Assembly (NCBI RefSeq): GCF_001983935.1
Contig: NZ_CP017641.1
Location: 124,001 to 188,000 of the forward strand
Length of the DNA: 64,000 bases
Source: Fuerstiella marisgermanici
GTDB lineage: Bacteria > Planctomycetota > Planctomycetia > Planctomycetales > Planctomycetaceae
Direction of reading: 5' to 3'
This document shows positions 8,132 through 17,899 of this stretch, piece after piece. The position numbers and the translations under genes are program-made. The notes beneath the pieces were generated by a model. It ran no database searches. It saw only the letters and a list, made by a program, of their open reading frames with translations, and was not told the origin of the DNA. The first letter of the stretch is position 1. Each line of letters opens with the position of its first letter.

Positions 8132-11100
8132 ATGATTTCACGTCGCAAAACATGGAAAAATATCGTCAGCAACTGGGTGGGACATTCTGGCGGCCGCAAG
8201 CGGCGAACGTCCAGGTTGAAGCAGCAGGTTTCAGCGAGTACGCAGGTGGAACCCGTAGAGCGAAGGTTGCTGCTGACGGAAATCGCAGCGTTCAACTTCG
8301 AGGTTGAAGGTGGGTATCAGCTAACGAATCCCAACAATAATGACGCGGAGATCGCAGAAACAACTGATGGCAGCGGCGACTATTTCACTCGCACGGATGG
8401 AAGCAACATCGGTGCCAGTTTTGTTTACAATGACAAGCAGGGGGACTACTTTTTCGCTGTTCAGGATGTAAACGGCGAACCGCCGAACTCGACGCATATC
8501 GATCAGACTTTTGACGCGATCGATATTTCCGGGTTTTCAACTCTTACATTTTCCGCGATGGTCGCGGAAGACGTGGCGTCCGATGGTAGTCAGGACTGGG
8601 ATGCCAATGCTGCATTAAAGTTTGAGTATTCGATCGATGGCGGAGCATTCCAGAATCTGCTTGCGTTTGAATCTGAGGGTGGCACAAATTCTCAACCGAG
8701 GCAGGATACAGACTTTGACGGTGTTGGTGACGGCACAGCACTGACGGACACCTTTCAAACATTCACCGCTTCCATCATTGGGACCGGAAGTTCGCTCATT
8801 CTTCGAGCTCGCTATGAAAATCTCGATGCGGGCGACGAAGATGTAGCGATTGATAATCTGATCATCGAAGGCGAAACGGGAGGTGACTCGACGCCGCCGG
8901 ATATTCTTTCGATCACGCGACTGGATCCTGTTACAGAAAATACCAACGCAGACGTATTGACGTTCCGTGTGCGGTTCAACGAAGCACTGCAGAACGTGGG
9001 GGTAGCAGACTTCGCCGTGAACGGCACGACGACTGCATCCGTGACAGCCGTCGTTCAGGCCAGTCTCGGTGTGTACGACGTCACTGTCTCCGGCGGTGAC
9101 CTCGCCAACTTTGATGGCACGGTCGGCCTGGACATCGCTGCGTCGCAGGACATTACAGACATTGCCGGCAACGCGTTTGCGACGGCCGAGCCTGCTACTG
9201 ATGAGACCTACACGCTGGACAACGCTCCGGCACCCGATGTCGTTTTGAACGAACTGTATGTCAATGTTCCGGGGGGCGACAATAACCGCGAATACATCGA
9301 AATTCGGGCATTAAGTGGTGCGGCCACGACGTTGAGCAACGTGACGCTGCTGGCCATTGAAGGCGATGGTACCGGCGCGGGGACAGTCGACTTTGCACTT
9401 AATCTTGGTTCCATTTCAACCGGAAGTAACGGGCTGCTGCTGCTGCTGCTGGGTGACGGGTACGGCACGTCCGGTACTCCGTGGCCGACAGGCGTCGTGA
9501 ATGCGAATACTGAGATCGCTGATCTGAACGCTCCCGCAAACCTGGAGAACGGTTCAAACACTTACCTGCTGGTTGAGGGATTCACCGGAGGCGTCAACAC
9601 CGACTATGATGACGACAATGACGGCACTTTCGACACGACTCCCTGGACTCGAATTATCGATGGAGTCGGTTGGTCGGATGGAGGCGGCAGCGATCTGGTC
9701 TACAGCGATGCCCGCGTGGATGTGTTGTCGTCCGGCACGCACGCGGTCACTCGATTCCTCGGCGATGATGCGACAAACTCGTTGAGTTCGTGGTACGGGG
9801 GCGGAATCGACGGTGCCGACTTAGCTCAGGCCTATGATCCGGCGGCGGCCACAAGCAACCTTCCTGGTGGCGGTCGAATCACGCCTGGTGCGGAAAACAC
9901 TCCCGATGCGGAGACTCCGGGCGTCACGATCGATCTGGCGGACGGGGGCGCTGTGAACGAAGAAGGCTCGACCAGCGACACGTTCACCGTCGTGCTGGAT
10001 TCTGAGCCGACTGAAGATGTCACTGTGACGATCACCGTCAGTGACGGCGAAACGACAACGGATCTTAGTTCCGTCACTTTCACATCAGCGGCATCAGGCA
10101 CTGCCGGCAGCTGGCAGGATCCTCAGGTGATCACTGTCACAGCCGTCGATGACAGCGACGACGAAGGTGACCACACGGGCAAAATTACCTTCAGCGTGAC
10201 CAGTGACGACAGTAGTTACAACGGCCTCACTGTCGCTCCTGTTTCGGTCGATATCACTGACAACGACGGCAGTGGAGTCGTCGCGACTGAGCTGTATATC
10301 AATGAAGTCATGATCGACGCACCGGGGCCTGACACGGGTAGCGAATACATCGAACTTCGCGGTACTCCCAACGGCGTCATTTCTTCCGATACCTATATTG
10401 TGATCATCGAAGGGGATGCCAGCAATCAGGGTGTTCTGGATCACGTGTTCACGCTGGGCGGAATGCAGTTTGGTGCCACTGGGTATCTTGTGCTTTTGCA
10501 GTCGGGCAGCACCTATACGGTCGACCCGGCAAGCAGTGTCGTGACAGCCACGGGGACTGGCTGGGGAACCGATTTTTCCAGCCGCACCAACGATCTCGAA
10601 AATGGCAGCTCGACGATTGCGCTGGTTCAGTCAGATGTCGATCTCAACACATTGGTCACTCAGGATATCGACGCCGACGATAACGGCGAAGTTGATGACC
10701 TTGACTTTCCTCTGACGATCGTCGACAGCATCGGAAACATTGACGGTGGTGCGACCGATACGGCCTACGGACTCATCAACGTCAGCGGCAACGGCCAGGG
10801 ACTTGTACCGGCTGGCTCAACGTTGGTCGACATTTCCGCTCAGGGCCTGCTGGGAGGCTCGTATCACCCGGACTACCTTGCTCGCATTGGCGACTCCACC
10901 GGTTCGGCGCAAGCCGATTGGGTGTTTCCGGAGATCGCGGGTGCTGCTCCGAATTTCTCGCTGGCAACTGGCGCGACGGTGCCTTATCAACTTGGAGGAG
11001 CTGCGCTGGATCACATTGGCACGTCTAATGTGTTTGATGCTCCTGAAGCGTTGTTTGTGGAAATCACCCCGACGTCGCTTTCTGAAAACGGCGGAATCAC

Positions 11101-14100
11101 GACAGCCCGCGTGTATCGGACTTCGGAGGATATTTCCAGCTCACTGGTCGTGGACCTCAGTAGTGATGACGACACAGAAGCGACCGTCCCAGCTCAGGTC
11201 ACCATTGCTGCCAATGAGGTATTTGCTGAATTCGTGATCACAGCCCAGGATGACGCAGATGCTGACGGTGATGTGACGGTAACAATCACGGCATCCTCAG
11301 TCGGCTATGCCGATGGAACCGACACCGTTGATGTCGCGGACGATGAAGTCGCCAATGCACCAGACTTCCAGATCACGGAAGTCTTCGCTGGCGTTTCCGA
11401 CGGAGAAAATGGCACCGAAGACTGGTTTGAAATCACGAATCTCGGTTTGGCCGCAGGCGATATCGCCGGTCTGTACTTCGAAGACGATTCCAATGACCCG
11501 ACTGCAGGGGCGGAACTTCCGTCAGTTACGTTGGCTCCCGGTGAATCGGTTATCGTGCTAATCACGGACAGTGCCGCCGACGTCGGCACCTTCGAATCCA
11601 TTTGGGGGGTCGGGGCAAACATCATTACCGTTGATGGTCCGGGCCTTGGCGGCGGCGGTGACACGGTCAACCTGTATCACGGCAACACCGCAGGAGCAAG
11701 TTTGGTTGAGAGCGTAACGTATGATCCAGCAGGCTACCCCGACTATCTCACCTATGTTTTTGATGCTGGCGGAAATCAAAGCCAACCTACCGCTGGCGTT
11801 GACGGAGCGTACAACAGTGCTGAGTACGAAAAGAACGATCCGGCGGACGGAGCACTCATCTCGCTGGTTGGGTCGCCCGTTGATCCTGCAGCTCCACTGA
11901 CTGTCACCTTCAGCCCAGTTGACGACGCTACCGGGGTTCCGGGAACCGACAATCTGGTCATTGAATTCAATGAAGTCGTGCTGGCAGGATCGGGCAACGT
12001 CGAAGTCCGACTCTCGTCCGATAACAGTCTCGTCGAAGCTGTTGACGTAATGAGTGGACAGGTCACCGTTGACGGGACCACGGTCACCATCGATCCATCG
12101 GCCGATTTGACGGCTGGGGCCGGGTTCTACATTTTGATTCCCGCAACAGCCTTCACAGATTTGAGCGGCAACTCCTACGCTGGCACCGTTGATTCATCGA
12201 CATGGAACTTTACGACGGCTGCGGGAGCCGAAATTCAGGTCGAGGGCCAGGGCACTGAAATTGTTTCCGGTGATACCACGCCCGACGCCGCAGATGACAC
12301 GGCGTTCGCAACTGTTGACACTGATGGTGGCACACTGACGCACACTTTCACCGTCCGCAACGTTGGCGACACGGACCTCGATGTCAGCACGGTGACTATC
12401 AGTGCCGGTGATACGGCTGACTTCAACATTGGCAACTTTACAGCCGGAGCGGTCACCCCCGGCGGAAGCCTGACCTTCGACGTCGTGTTTGATCCTGCGT
12501 CAGATGGTGCAAAGACGGCAACGATTTCGATCGGGAACGATGATGCCGACGAGAACCCCTACACTTTTGTTGTCTCAGGAACGGGGGCGTCACCGGCCAG
12601 CATCGATGTCACGGAAGTCTTTTCCGGTACAGACGGTGAAAATGGAACCGCAGACTGGTTTGAAATCACCAACACCGGCGGGGCGGTGATCGACACGTCG
12701 ACACTCTGGTACGAAGACAGTTCCAACGCACCAAGTGAAGGTGTGCAGCTACCGGCATTTAGCCTCAATCCCGGTGAAACCGTTATTGTGCTGATCACCG
12801 ACAGCGTGGCAGACATTGACACATGGGAATCAATTTGGGGCGTTGGAGCGAACATAATCATTGCCGATGGTCCAGGCCTTGGCGGTGGTGGCGACACTGT
12901 GAACCTTTACGATGGCAACACTGCCGCCGCGAATCTGATTGAAAGTGTTACCTACGACCCAGCAGTTGGCGGACATCAGGATTACCACACGTACATCTTT
13001 GATGCCGCGGGTGTGCAGAGTCTGCCAGTTGCAGGAACTGATGGAGCCTATGAGAGTGCTGGTTTCGCTGACGGTGGTAGCACAAGCACGGTTGTTGGAT
13101 CACCAGTCGACCCCGCCGCACCGATTGTGGATTCACTCAGTCCAGCCGACGACACGACCGGCGTCCCGGGGGGCTCAAATCTGGTCATCGATTTCAACGA
13201 AGTTGTGCTGACTAGTACGGGTAACATTCAGATCCACCTCGCATCTGATGATTCCGTAGTCGAAACCATCGATGTCACGAATGGACAGATTACAGTTGAT
13301 GGGACGATGGTGACCATCGATCCTGTATCTGATCTTGCCGGTGGAACTGCCTACTATGTTTCCATCCCATCGGCTGCGTTCACCGATTTGAGCGGCAATG
13401 CATACAGTGGAATTTCGGATGCCGCGACGTGGAATTTCACGACCGCGGCGGGGGCGGAAATCCAGGTGGAAGGGCTGTCAACGGAAATTGTTTCTGGAGA
13501 CACGACGCCGGACGCTGGAGACGATACACAGTTCGGCACCGTGGACACGGCTGGCGGCTCGCTCACTCACACCTTCACTATCCGCAACGTTGGTGATTCG
13601 GCCCTGGACGTCAGCGCCATCACTGTTAGTGCAGGCGATACGGCTGACTTCACGATTGCAAACTTCACAGCAGGTTCCATAGCTGCGGAGGCAAACCTGA
13701 CATTTGACGTCACCTTTGATCCGACCTCAGACGGAACAAAATCAGCCACAATTTCAATTGCAAACGACGATGCTGATGAGAACCCATACACCTTCACTGT
13801 CGAAGGAACGGGCTACACTCGACCAGGTATTGAAATTACGGAGGTCTTCTCAGGCGTAGATGATGGTGAAAATGGCACCGAAGACTGGTTCGAAATCACG
13901 AATACAGGTGCGGAAGTCATCGACACATCGACTCTGTACTACGAAGACAGTTCGGACACTCCGACAGAAGGCGTCCAGTTACCGGCATTCAACCTGAATC
14001 CTGGTGAAACGGTCATTGTCCTGCTTTCAGAAATTCCCGTTGACGACATCGCTGCCTTCGAAGGAATTTGTGGCGTCGGAGCCAACATTATTACCGTCGA

Positions 14101-16831
14101 CGGACCAGGACTGGGCGGTGGTGGTGACCGCGTCAATCTCTATGACGGAAATACTCCGGCCGCCAACCTCATCGACAGTGTTACCTACGACCCAGCGACT
14201 GGCGGACACCAGGATTACCACACGTATGTCTTTGATGCTGCGGGAATTCAAAGCCTTCCGGTTGCTGGAACCGATGGGGCCTATGAAAGTGCGAGCTACG
14301 AGAAGAACGATCCTTCGACCGGTGAACTCATCTCGCTGACGGGGTCACCTGTCGACCCAGTGGCTCCGGTCACTGTGACGTTCAGCCCGGCAGATGATGC
14401 GGCCGATGTCGCCGGTGGTGATAACCTGATCATTGAATTCAATGAAGTTGTCCTGCTCGGAACCGGCGACCTCGAAATCCGACTGGCTTCCGATGATTCC
14501 GTTGTCGAAACCATTGATGTTTCGGCCGGTCTGGTCACGGTCGATGGCAGCCAGGCCACGATTGACCCGACCGGCGATCTGGCTGCCGGGACCGATTTCT
14601 ACGTCCTGATTCCATCGGGAGCCTTCACCGACCTCAGCGGCAATGACTACACGGGCACAACTGACGCCAACACCTGGAACTTTACCACGGCCGGCGGCAC
14701 GGAAATCCAGGTTGAAGGTCAGGCCATGGAAATTGTGTCCGGCGGCACAACTCCAGATGCTGCGGACGACACTCAATTTGGTGGAGCGGTGACGGATGGC
14801 GAAACCGTCACTCATACTTTCACGATTCGCAACATTGGCTCTGTAGATCTGGATGTCAGCAGCGTCGCAGTCATTGCCGGTGACACCTCGGACTTCAGTA
14901 TTGCCAACTTCACGGCCGGAACGGTTGCCGGAGGTGCCAGCCTGACATTCGATGTCGTCTTTGATCCAACATCAGACGGAATCAAGACGGCCACGGTTTC
15001 CATCGCCAACGACGATGCTGACGAAAACCCATATACGTTTGACGTACAGGGCAACGGTTATACGCCAGCGACAATCGCCGTGACGGAGTTTATCAACGAT
15101 GTCACCGGCGAAGAAGACACGGACGAATGGCTCGAACTGTACAACTATGGCACAACGGACGTTGACCTAACTGGCTATGTTTTGACCGATGAAGGCTCAA
15201 ACGCAGTGACGCTGGGAACGGCCGTCATTGCCGCTGGAGACTTCCTGATTCTGGCCAAAGACAAGTCCGCGTTCGAAACCCAGTGGCTGGGCGGAGTGGC
15301 TGATGCCCGAGTCGTCGGCTACGACGGCAGCAATATGGCACTTGGCAACGGTGCGGATGAGCTGATCATCAGCGATCCGCTGGGCAACGTGATCTACAAC
15401 GTAGCATGGGTGAATGACGAAACAACAGGCCGAGCGACTTACCTGACCGATGATTCATTCACTCGCCGAAACTGGGGCACCGAAGCGGGAAATCAGATCA
15501 ATCGAGCTGGCGATGACCTTGGAATTCTCGGCCTGACTGGCTACGAGCAGAACACCATTGAATCGCCAGAAGCCGGATCGATCACATCAACGACCGGCGA
15601 TGTGGGAACTCCATTCTCGTCCAGTCTGTTCGCGGCACCGGAACTCGTTGTTGATCCGACAGCTGTGTCTGTGAACGAAGGCGGTTCGGCGACGTTCAAC
15701 GTTTCTCTGTCAGCCCAACCATCAGCCGACGTCGAAGTCACGATTGCAACCTCCGGCGACGGGGACATCACGACCGGCGCGACAACTCTGACATTCACAC
15801 CTTCCAACTGGAACACGGCTCAGCCGGTGACTGTGAACGCTGCAGAAGATGCTGACGCGGACAACGGTGTGGCGACAGTCACCGTGTCGTCCACCGGACT
15901 GACCAGTGTTGATGTGACGGCTACCGAAGTCGACAACGACACGCAGAACCTTGTTGTTGATCCGACAGCCGTGTCTGTGAACGAAGGCGGTTCGGCGACG
16001 TTCAACGTTTCTCTGTCAGCCCAACCATCAGCCGACGTCGAAGTTACGATCGCAACCTCCGGCGACGGGGACATCACGGCCGGCACGACAACTCTGACAT
16101 TCACACCGGCCAATTGGAACACGGCTCAGCCGGTGACTGTGAACGCTGCGGAAGATGCTGACGCGGACAACGGTGTGGCGACAGTCACCGTGTCGTCCAC
16201 CGGACTGACCAGTGTTGATGTAACGGCTACCGAAGTCGACAACGACAGTGCTGCAGCGGATGCGACTTTGGAAGACGTGACGTTCTACAACGAGGATGCT
16301 GCGTTGGAAGATGGATTGAGCCTTGACCAGACTGGCCAGCGTTCCATCATCAAACGTATCGAATTGGTGCTGGACGGTGAGATTTCGGTCTCCGGGGCTG
16401 CTGCCACTGACGGAACATTCACGGTAACGAATCTCGACAGCAACTCGACCGTGGGACTGAATGTCGAATCCGCCGCAACTGCTGGCGGCAAGACGGTTGT
16501 CGTGCTGTCCTTTGTTGCCGGGGCCAATGTAGACGTGAACGGTTCGCTGATCGACGGTAACTACCGCCTCGACATTGATGGCTCCATTCAGGGCTTTGAT
16601 GCGGACGGCAGTGGCACCAACGGCGGCAGTCACGCAATCGACTTCCACCGGTATTACGGCGACAGCGATGGTGACCGTGATGTGGACAACAGCGATTACG
16701 GAAATCTGTACCGAGCTTTCTATGGAGATGCCGCCTATATGAACGCTTTCGATCGCGATGGCGACGACAGTCTCTTCGACGAAACGGATGCCTTCTTCGC
16801 CAACTACGGGCGGCTTGAGATCGCCGAGTAA
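8132..16831 (+). CDS. Giant secreted multidomain protein (lamin-tail, Calx-beta-like, Ig-like and anchor-D repeats; dockerin-like C-terminus)
   Basis: At 2,899 residues this is a probable surface or extracellular protein. The N-terminus is basic and has VEPVERRLLLTE near residue 45, resembling the LEPR-type motif of planctomycete exported giants rather than a classical signal peptide. Lamin-tail-like domains (NELYVN..EYIEI, TEVF..DWFEITN) begin near residues 367, 718, 1080, 1490, 1900 and 2310. Calx-beta-like segments lie near 593-713 and 975-1073. Three long modules at about 1080-2310 each combine lamin-tail, SbsA-type Ig-like and choice-of-anchor-D regions. Two 102-residue tandem repeats follow at about 2506-2705. 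The last 80 residues contain two DxDxD calcium-loop motifs (GDSDGDRDVDNSDYG, FDRDGDDSLFDE), like a dockerin. The composition is acidic, with almost no cysteine. Adhesion or extracellular-matrix function is inferred only. Confidence 0.85.
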   Translation: MISRRKTWKNIVSNWVGHSGGRKRRTSRLKQQVSASTQVEPVERRLLLTEIAAFNFEVEGGYQLTNPNNNDAEIAETTDGSGDYFTRTDGSNIGASFVYNDKQGDYFFAVQDVNGEPPNSTHIDQTFDAIDISGFSTLTFSAMVAEDVASDGSQDWDANAALKFEYSIDGGAFQNLLAFESEGGTNSQPRQDTDFDGVGDGTALTDTFQTFTASIIGTGSSLILRARYENLDAGDEDVAIDNLIIEGETGGDSTPPDILSITRLDPVTENTNADVLTFRVRFNEALQNVGVADFAVNGTTTASVTAVVQASLGVYDVTVSGGDLANFDGTVGLDIAASQDITDIAGNAFATAEPATDETYTLDNAPAPDVVLNELYVNVPGGDNNREYIEIRALSGAATTLSNVTLLAIEGDGTGAGTVDFALNLGSISTGSNGLLLLLLGDGYGTSGTPWPTGVVNANTEIADLNAPANLENGSNTYLLVEGFTGGVNTDYDDDNDGTFDTTPWTRIIDGVGWSDGGGSDLVYSDARVDVLSSGTHAVTRFLGDDATNSLSSWYGGGIDGADLAQAYDPAAATSNLPGGGRITPGAENTPDAETPGVTIDLADGGAVNEEGSTSDTFTVVLDSEPTEDVTVTITVSDGETTTDLSSVTFTSAASGTAGSWQDPQVITVTAVDDSDDEGDHTGKITFSVTSDDSSYNGLTVAPVSVDITDNDGSGVVATELYINEVMIDAPGPDTGSEYIELRGTPNGVISSDTYIVIIEGDASNQGVLDHVFTLGGMQFGATGYLVLLQSGSTYTVDPASSVVTATGTGWGTDFSSRTNDLENGSSTIALVQSDVDLNTLVTQDIDADDNGEVDDLDFPLTIVDSIGNIDGGATDTAYGLINVSGNGQGLVPAGSTLVDISAQGLLGGSYHPDYLARIGDSTGSAQADWVFPEIAGAAPNFSLATGATVPYQLGGAALDHIGTSNVFDAPEALFVEITPTSLSENGGITTARVYRTSEDISSSLVVDLSSDDDTEATVPAQVTIAANEVFAEFVITAQDDADADGDVTVTITASSVGYADGTDTVDVADDEVANAPDFQITEVFAGVSDGENGTEDWFEITNLGLAAGDIAGLYFEDDSNDPTAGAELPSVTLAPGESVIVLITDSAADVGTFESIWGVGANIITVDGPGLGGGGDTVNLYHGNTAGASLVESVTYDPAGYPDYLTYVFDAGGNQSQPTAGVDGAYNSAEYEKNDPADGALISLVGSPVDPAAPLTVTFSPVDDATGVPGTDNLVIEFNEVVLAGSGNVEVRLSSDNSLVEAVDVMSGQVTVDGTTVTIDPSADLTAGAGFYILIPATAFTDLSGNSYAGTVDSSTWNFTTAAGAEIQVEGQGTEIVSGDTTPDAADDTAFATVDTDGGTLTHTFTVRNVGDTDLDVSTVTISAGDTADFNIGNFTAGAVTPGGSLTFDVVFDPASDGAKTATISIGNDDADENPYTFVVSGTGASPASIDVTEVFSGTDGENGTADWFEITNTGGAVIDTSTLWYEDSSNAPSEGVQLPAFSLNPGETVIVLITDSVADIDTWESIWGVGANIIIADGPGLGGGGDTVNLYDGNTAAANLIESVTYDPAVGGHQDYHTYIFDAAGVQSLPVAGTDGAYESAGFADGGSTSTVVGSPVDPAAPIVDSLSPADDTTGVPGGSNLVIDFNEVVLTSTGNIQIHLASDDSVVETIDVTNGQITVDGTMVTIDPVSDLAGGTAYYVSIPSAAFTDLSGNAYSGISDAATWNFTTAAGAEIQVEGLSTEIVSGDTTPDAGDDTQFGTVDTAGGSLTHTFTIRNVGDSALDVSAITVSAGDTADFTIANFTAGSIAAEANLTFDVTFDPTSDGTKSATISIANDDADENPYTFTVEGTGYTRPGIEITEVFSGVDDGENGTEDWFEITNTGAEVIDTSTLYYEDSSDTPTEGVQLPAFNLNPGETVIVLLSEIPVDDIAAFEGICGVGANIITVDGPGLGGGGDRVNLYDGNTPAANLIDSVTYDPATGGHQDYHTYVFDAAGIQSLPVAGTDGAYESASYEKNDPSTGELISLTGSPVDPVAPVTVTFSPADDAADVAGGDNLIIEFNEVVLLGTGDLEIRLASDDSVVETIDVSAGLVTVDGSQATIDPTGDLAAGTDFYVLIPSGAFTDLSGNDYTGTTDANTWNFTTAGGTEIQVEGQAMEIVSGGTTPDAADDTQFGGAVTDGETVTHTFTIRNIGSVDLDVSSVAVIAGDTSDFSIANFTAGTVAGGASLTFDVVFDPTSDGIKTATVSIANDDADENPYTFDVQGNGYTPATIAVTEFINDVTGEEDTDEWLELYNYGTTDVDLTGYVLTDEGSNAVTLGTAVIAAGDFLILAKDKSAFETQWLGGVADARVVGYDGSNMALGNGADELIISDPLGNVIYNVAWVNDETTGRATYLTDDSFTRRNWGTEAGNQINRAGDDLGILGLTGYEQNTIESPEAGSITSTTGDVGTPFSSSLFAAPELVVDPTAVSVNEGGSATFNVSLSAQPSADVEVTIATSGDGDITTGATTLTFTPSNWNTAQPVTVNAAEDADADNGVATVTVSSTGLTSVDVTATEVDNDTQNLVVDPTAVSVNEGGSATFNVSLSAQPSADVEVTIATSGDGDITAGTTTLTFTPANWNTAQPVTVNAAEDADADNGVATVTVSSTGLTSVDVTATEVDNDSAAADATLEDVTFYNEDAALEDGLSLDQTGQRSIIKRIELVLDGEISVSGAAATDGTFTVTNLDSNSTVGLNVESAATAGGKTVVVLSFVAGANVDVNGSLIDGNYRLDIDGSIQGFDADGSGTNGGSHAIDFHRYYGDSDGDRDVDNSDYGNLYRAFYGDAAYMNAFDRDGDDSLFDETDAFFANYGRLEIAE
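11366..15060 (+). repeat. Three tandem coding modules of about 1.23 kb
   Basis: Within the giant gene, a unit of about 410 codons occurs three times, starting near 11,366, 12,600 and 13,826. Each copy begins ITEVF or VTEVF followed by DGENGT and DWFEIT, and ends with a choice-of-anchor-D block containing DDADENPYTF or an equivalent. The copies are similar but clearly diverged at both DNA and protein level. Confidence 0.85.
15647..16246 (+). repeat. Two near-identical tandem 306-bp coding repeats
   Basis: The sequence starting gttgttgatccgac at 15,647 recurs at 15,953, a 306-bp period equal to 102 codons. The two copies differ at only a handful of positions, far fewer than the 1.23-kb modules, so this duplication looks much more recent or is being homogenised by recombination. 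Confidence 0.9.
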
Positions 16832-16852
16832 AACATCGGGAATGACGAAATT

Positions 16853-16870
16853 GTGTTAATTAAAGGTTAA
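16853..16870 (+). promoter_or_regulatory. Weak Pho-box-like repeat upstream of the PEP-CTERM gene
   Basis: The heptamers gtgttaa (16,853-16,859) and aggttaa (16,864-16,870) are 11 bp apart, like the repeat before pstS, but match each other at only 5 of 7 positions. It lies 110 bp before the PEP-CTERM gene. It may be coincidental. Confidence 0.25.
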
Positions 16871-16980
16871 GAGGCAGGCTGGCGGATTTCTATCACCTAC
16901 GTGAACTGGACAATATGAACGTCCGCCAGTTGGCTCCTACCTCCAAAGACTTTCACTTCTAATTGACGGAATAAATTGCG

Positions 16981-17688
16981 ATGAAATTTCAGCACTTGTT
17001 GTTTGGTATAGCGGTAGCCTGTGGCACTGCGAGTTCGGCCAATGCCGATCTGGTTCTCGATCTGCGTTTGGACGACACAACTCGCTCCCGAAACGTTATG
17101 TCGGGAAGTTCAGTCTTTGTAGACATGTTCCTTGTCGACACTGATGGGACCTCCGTGATGAGCGCAGACGGGTTGATTGGTGCCGGCGGCCGAATCTTCG
17201 ACGTTCCCAGCGGAACTTCAGCCACGGGAAGCTTTTTCTCACCTGGAACGGGATTCGTTTCGCAAACACCGCCTTCTGTCCCACCCGGAATCGCCGCCGG
17301 TCAGGTCACAACCATGCTATTTGCTCCCCCCATCGCCGCCGTTGTTCCCGGAGCGGGAGTCACAGTAGCGGCAATGGCTGGCGCGATGGAAGTTTTTATT
17401 GGTACTTTTGAAGTCACAGCAACTGGTGGTGTGGGTGACACTCACACTCTGACAGCAGGAGTCTTCGGTGGTTCGGACAATGGAAATACAGCAGGTCCGG
17501 TTTTCACGCCGGTAGATTTGGACGGTCTGATTTTGGCCTCAGGTGCCGCAGAGTCTGTAACTCTGAACGTAACCACGGCCGCCGTTCCTGAACCCTCAAG
17601 CCTGTTTGTTGCGGGATTGCTGGGAGTCGCCGCCTTCGTCGTCCGACGACGGAAGGGGGCTTCCACCAAAAGCAATTCCGTAGTCTAG
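16981..17688 (+). CDS. PEP-CTERM sorting-domain protein
   Basis: This 235-residue exported protein has an N-terminal signal peptide (LLFGIAVACGTASSANA, cleavage likely after ANA). It ends in a PEP-CTERM sorting signal: VPEPSS, a hydrophobic helix (LFVAGLLGVAAFVV) and the basic cluster RRRKG. Such tails are recognised and removed by exosortases, and an exosortase gene begins about 210 bp downstream, so this is its likely substrate. The central region resembles a beta-rich cohesin-like or adhesion-type domain (LVLDLRLDD..SVFVDMFLVD), but its function is not recognised. A possible ribosome-binding site, acgga, lies upstream. Confidence 0.85.
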   Translation: MKFQHLLFGIAVACGTASSANADLVLDLRLDDTTRSRNVMSGSSVFVDMFLVDTDGTSVMSADGLIGAGGRIFDVPSGTSATGSFFSPGTGFVSQTPPSVPPGIAAGQVTTMLFAPPIAAVVPGAGVTVAAMAGAMEVFIGTFEVTATGGVGDTHTLTAGVFGGSDNGNTAGPVFTPVDLDGLILASGAAESVTLNVTTAAVPEPSSLFVAGLLGVAAFVVRRRKGASTKSNSVV

Positions 17689-17899
17689 AGCAGTTTACGT
17701 TTTGTTGAGGACGGTTCTGGCTCGCGGGAAACAGCCCACGTAGGACAATAGCCGATTTCCGCGGCCACGAGTCAGCGTGAAACGCTGTAGCTGAACAGCG
17801 CACTTCTTGAGGTGCGGCATTGTCGCCACAACATTTTGCGTGTTCGTGAACCGTCCTCTACATGCCGCAATTTCCTGTAAAGAGTTGTATCCTTTCGCT

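Noticed and set aside
8544-16648. Many open frames of 60-206 codons on the minus strand and other plus frames opposite the giant gene
   Set aside because: They mirror the high-GC, repeat-rich coding frame of the giant protein, have no ribosome-binding sites and no recognisable domains.
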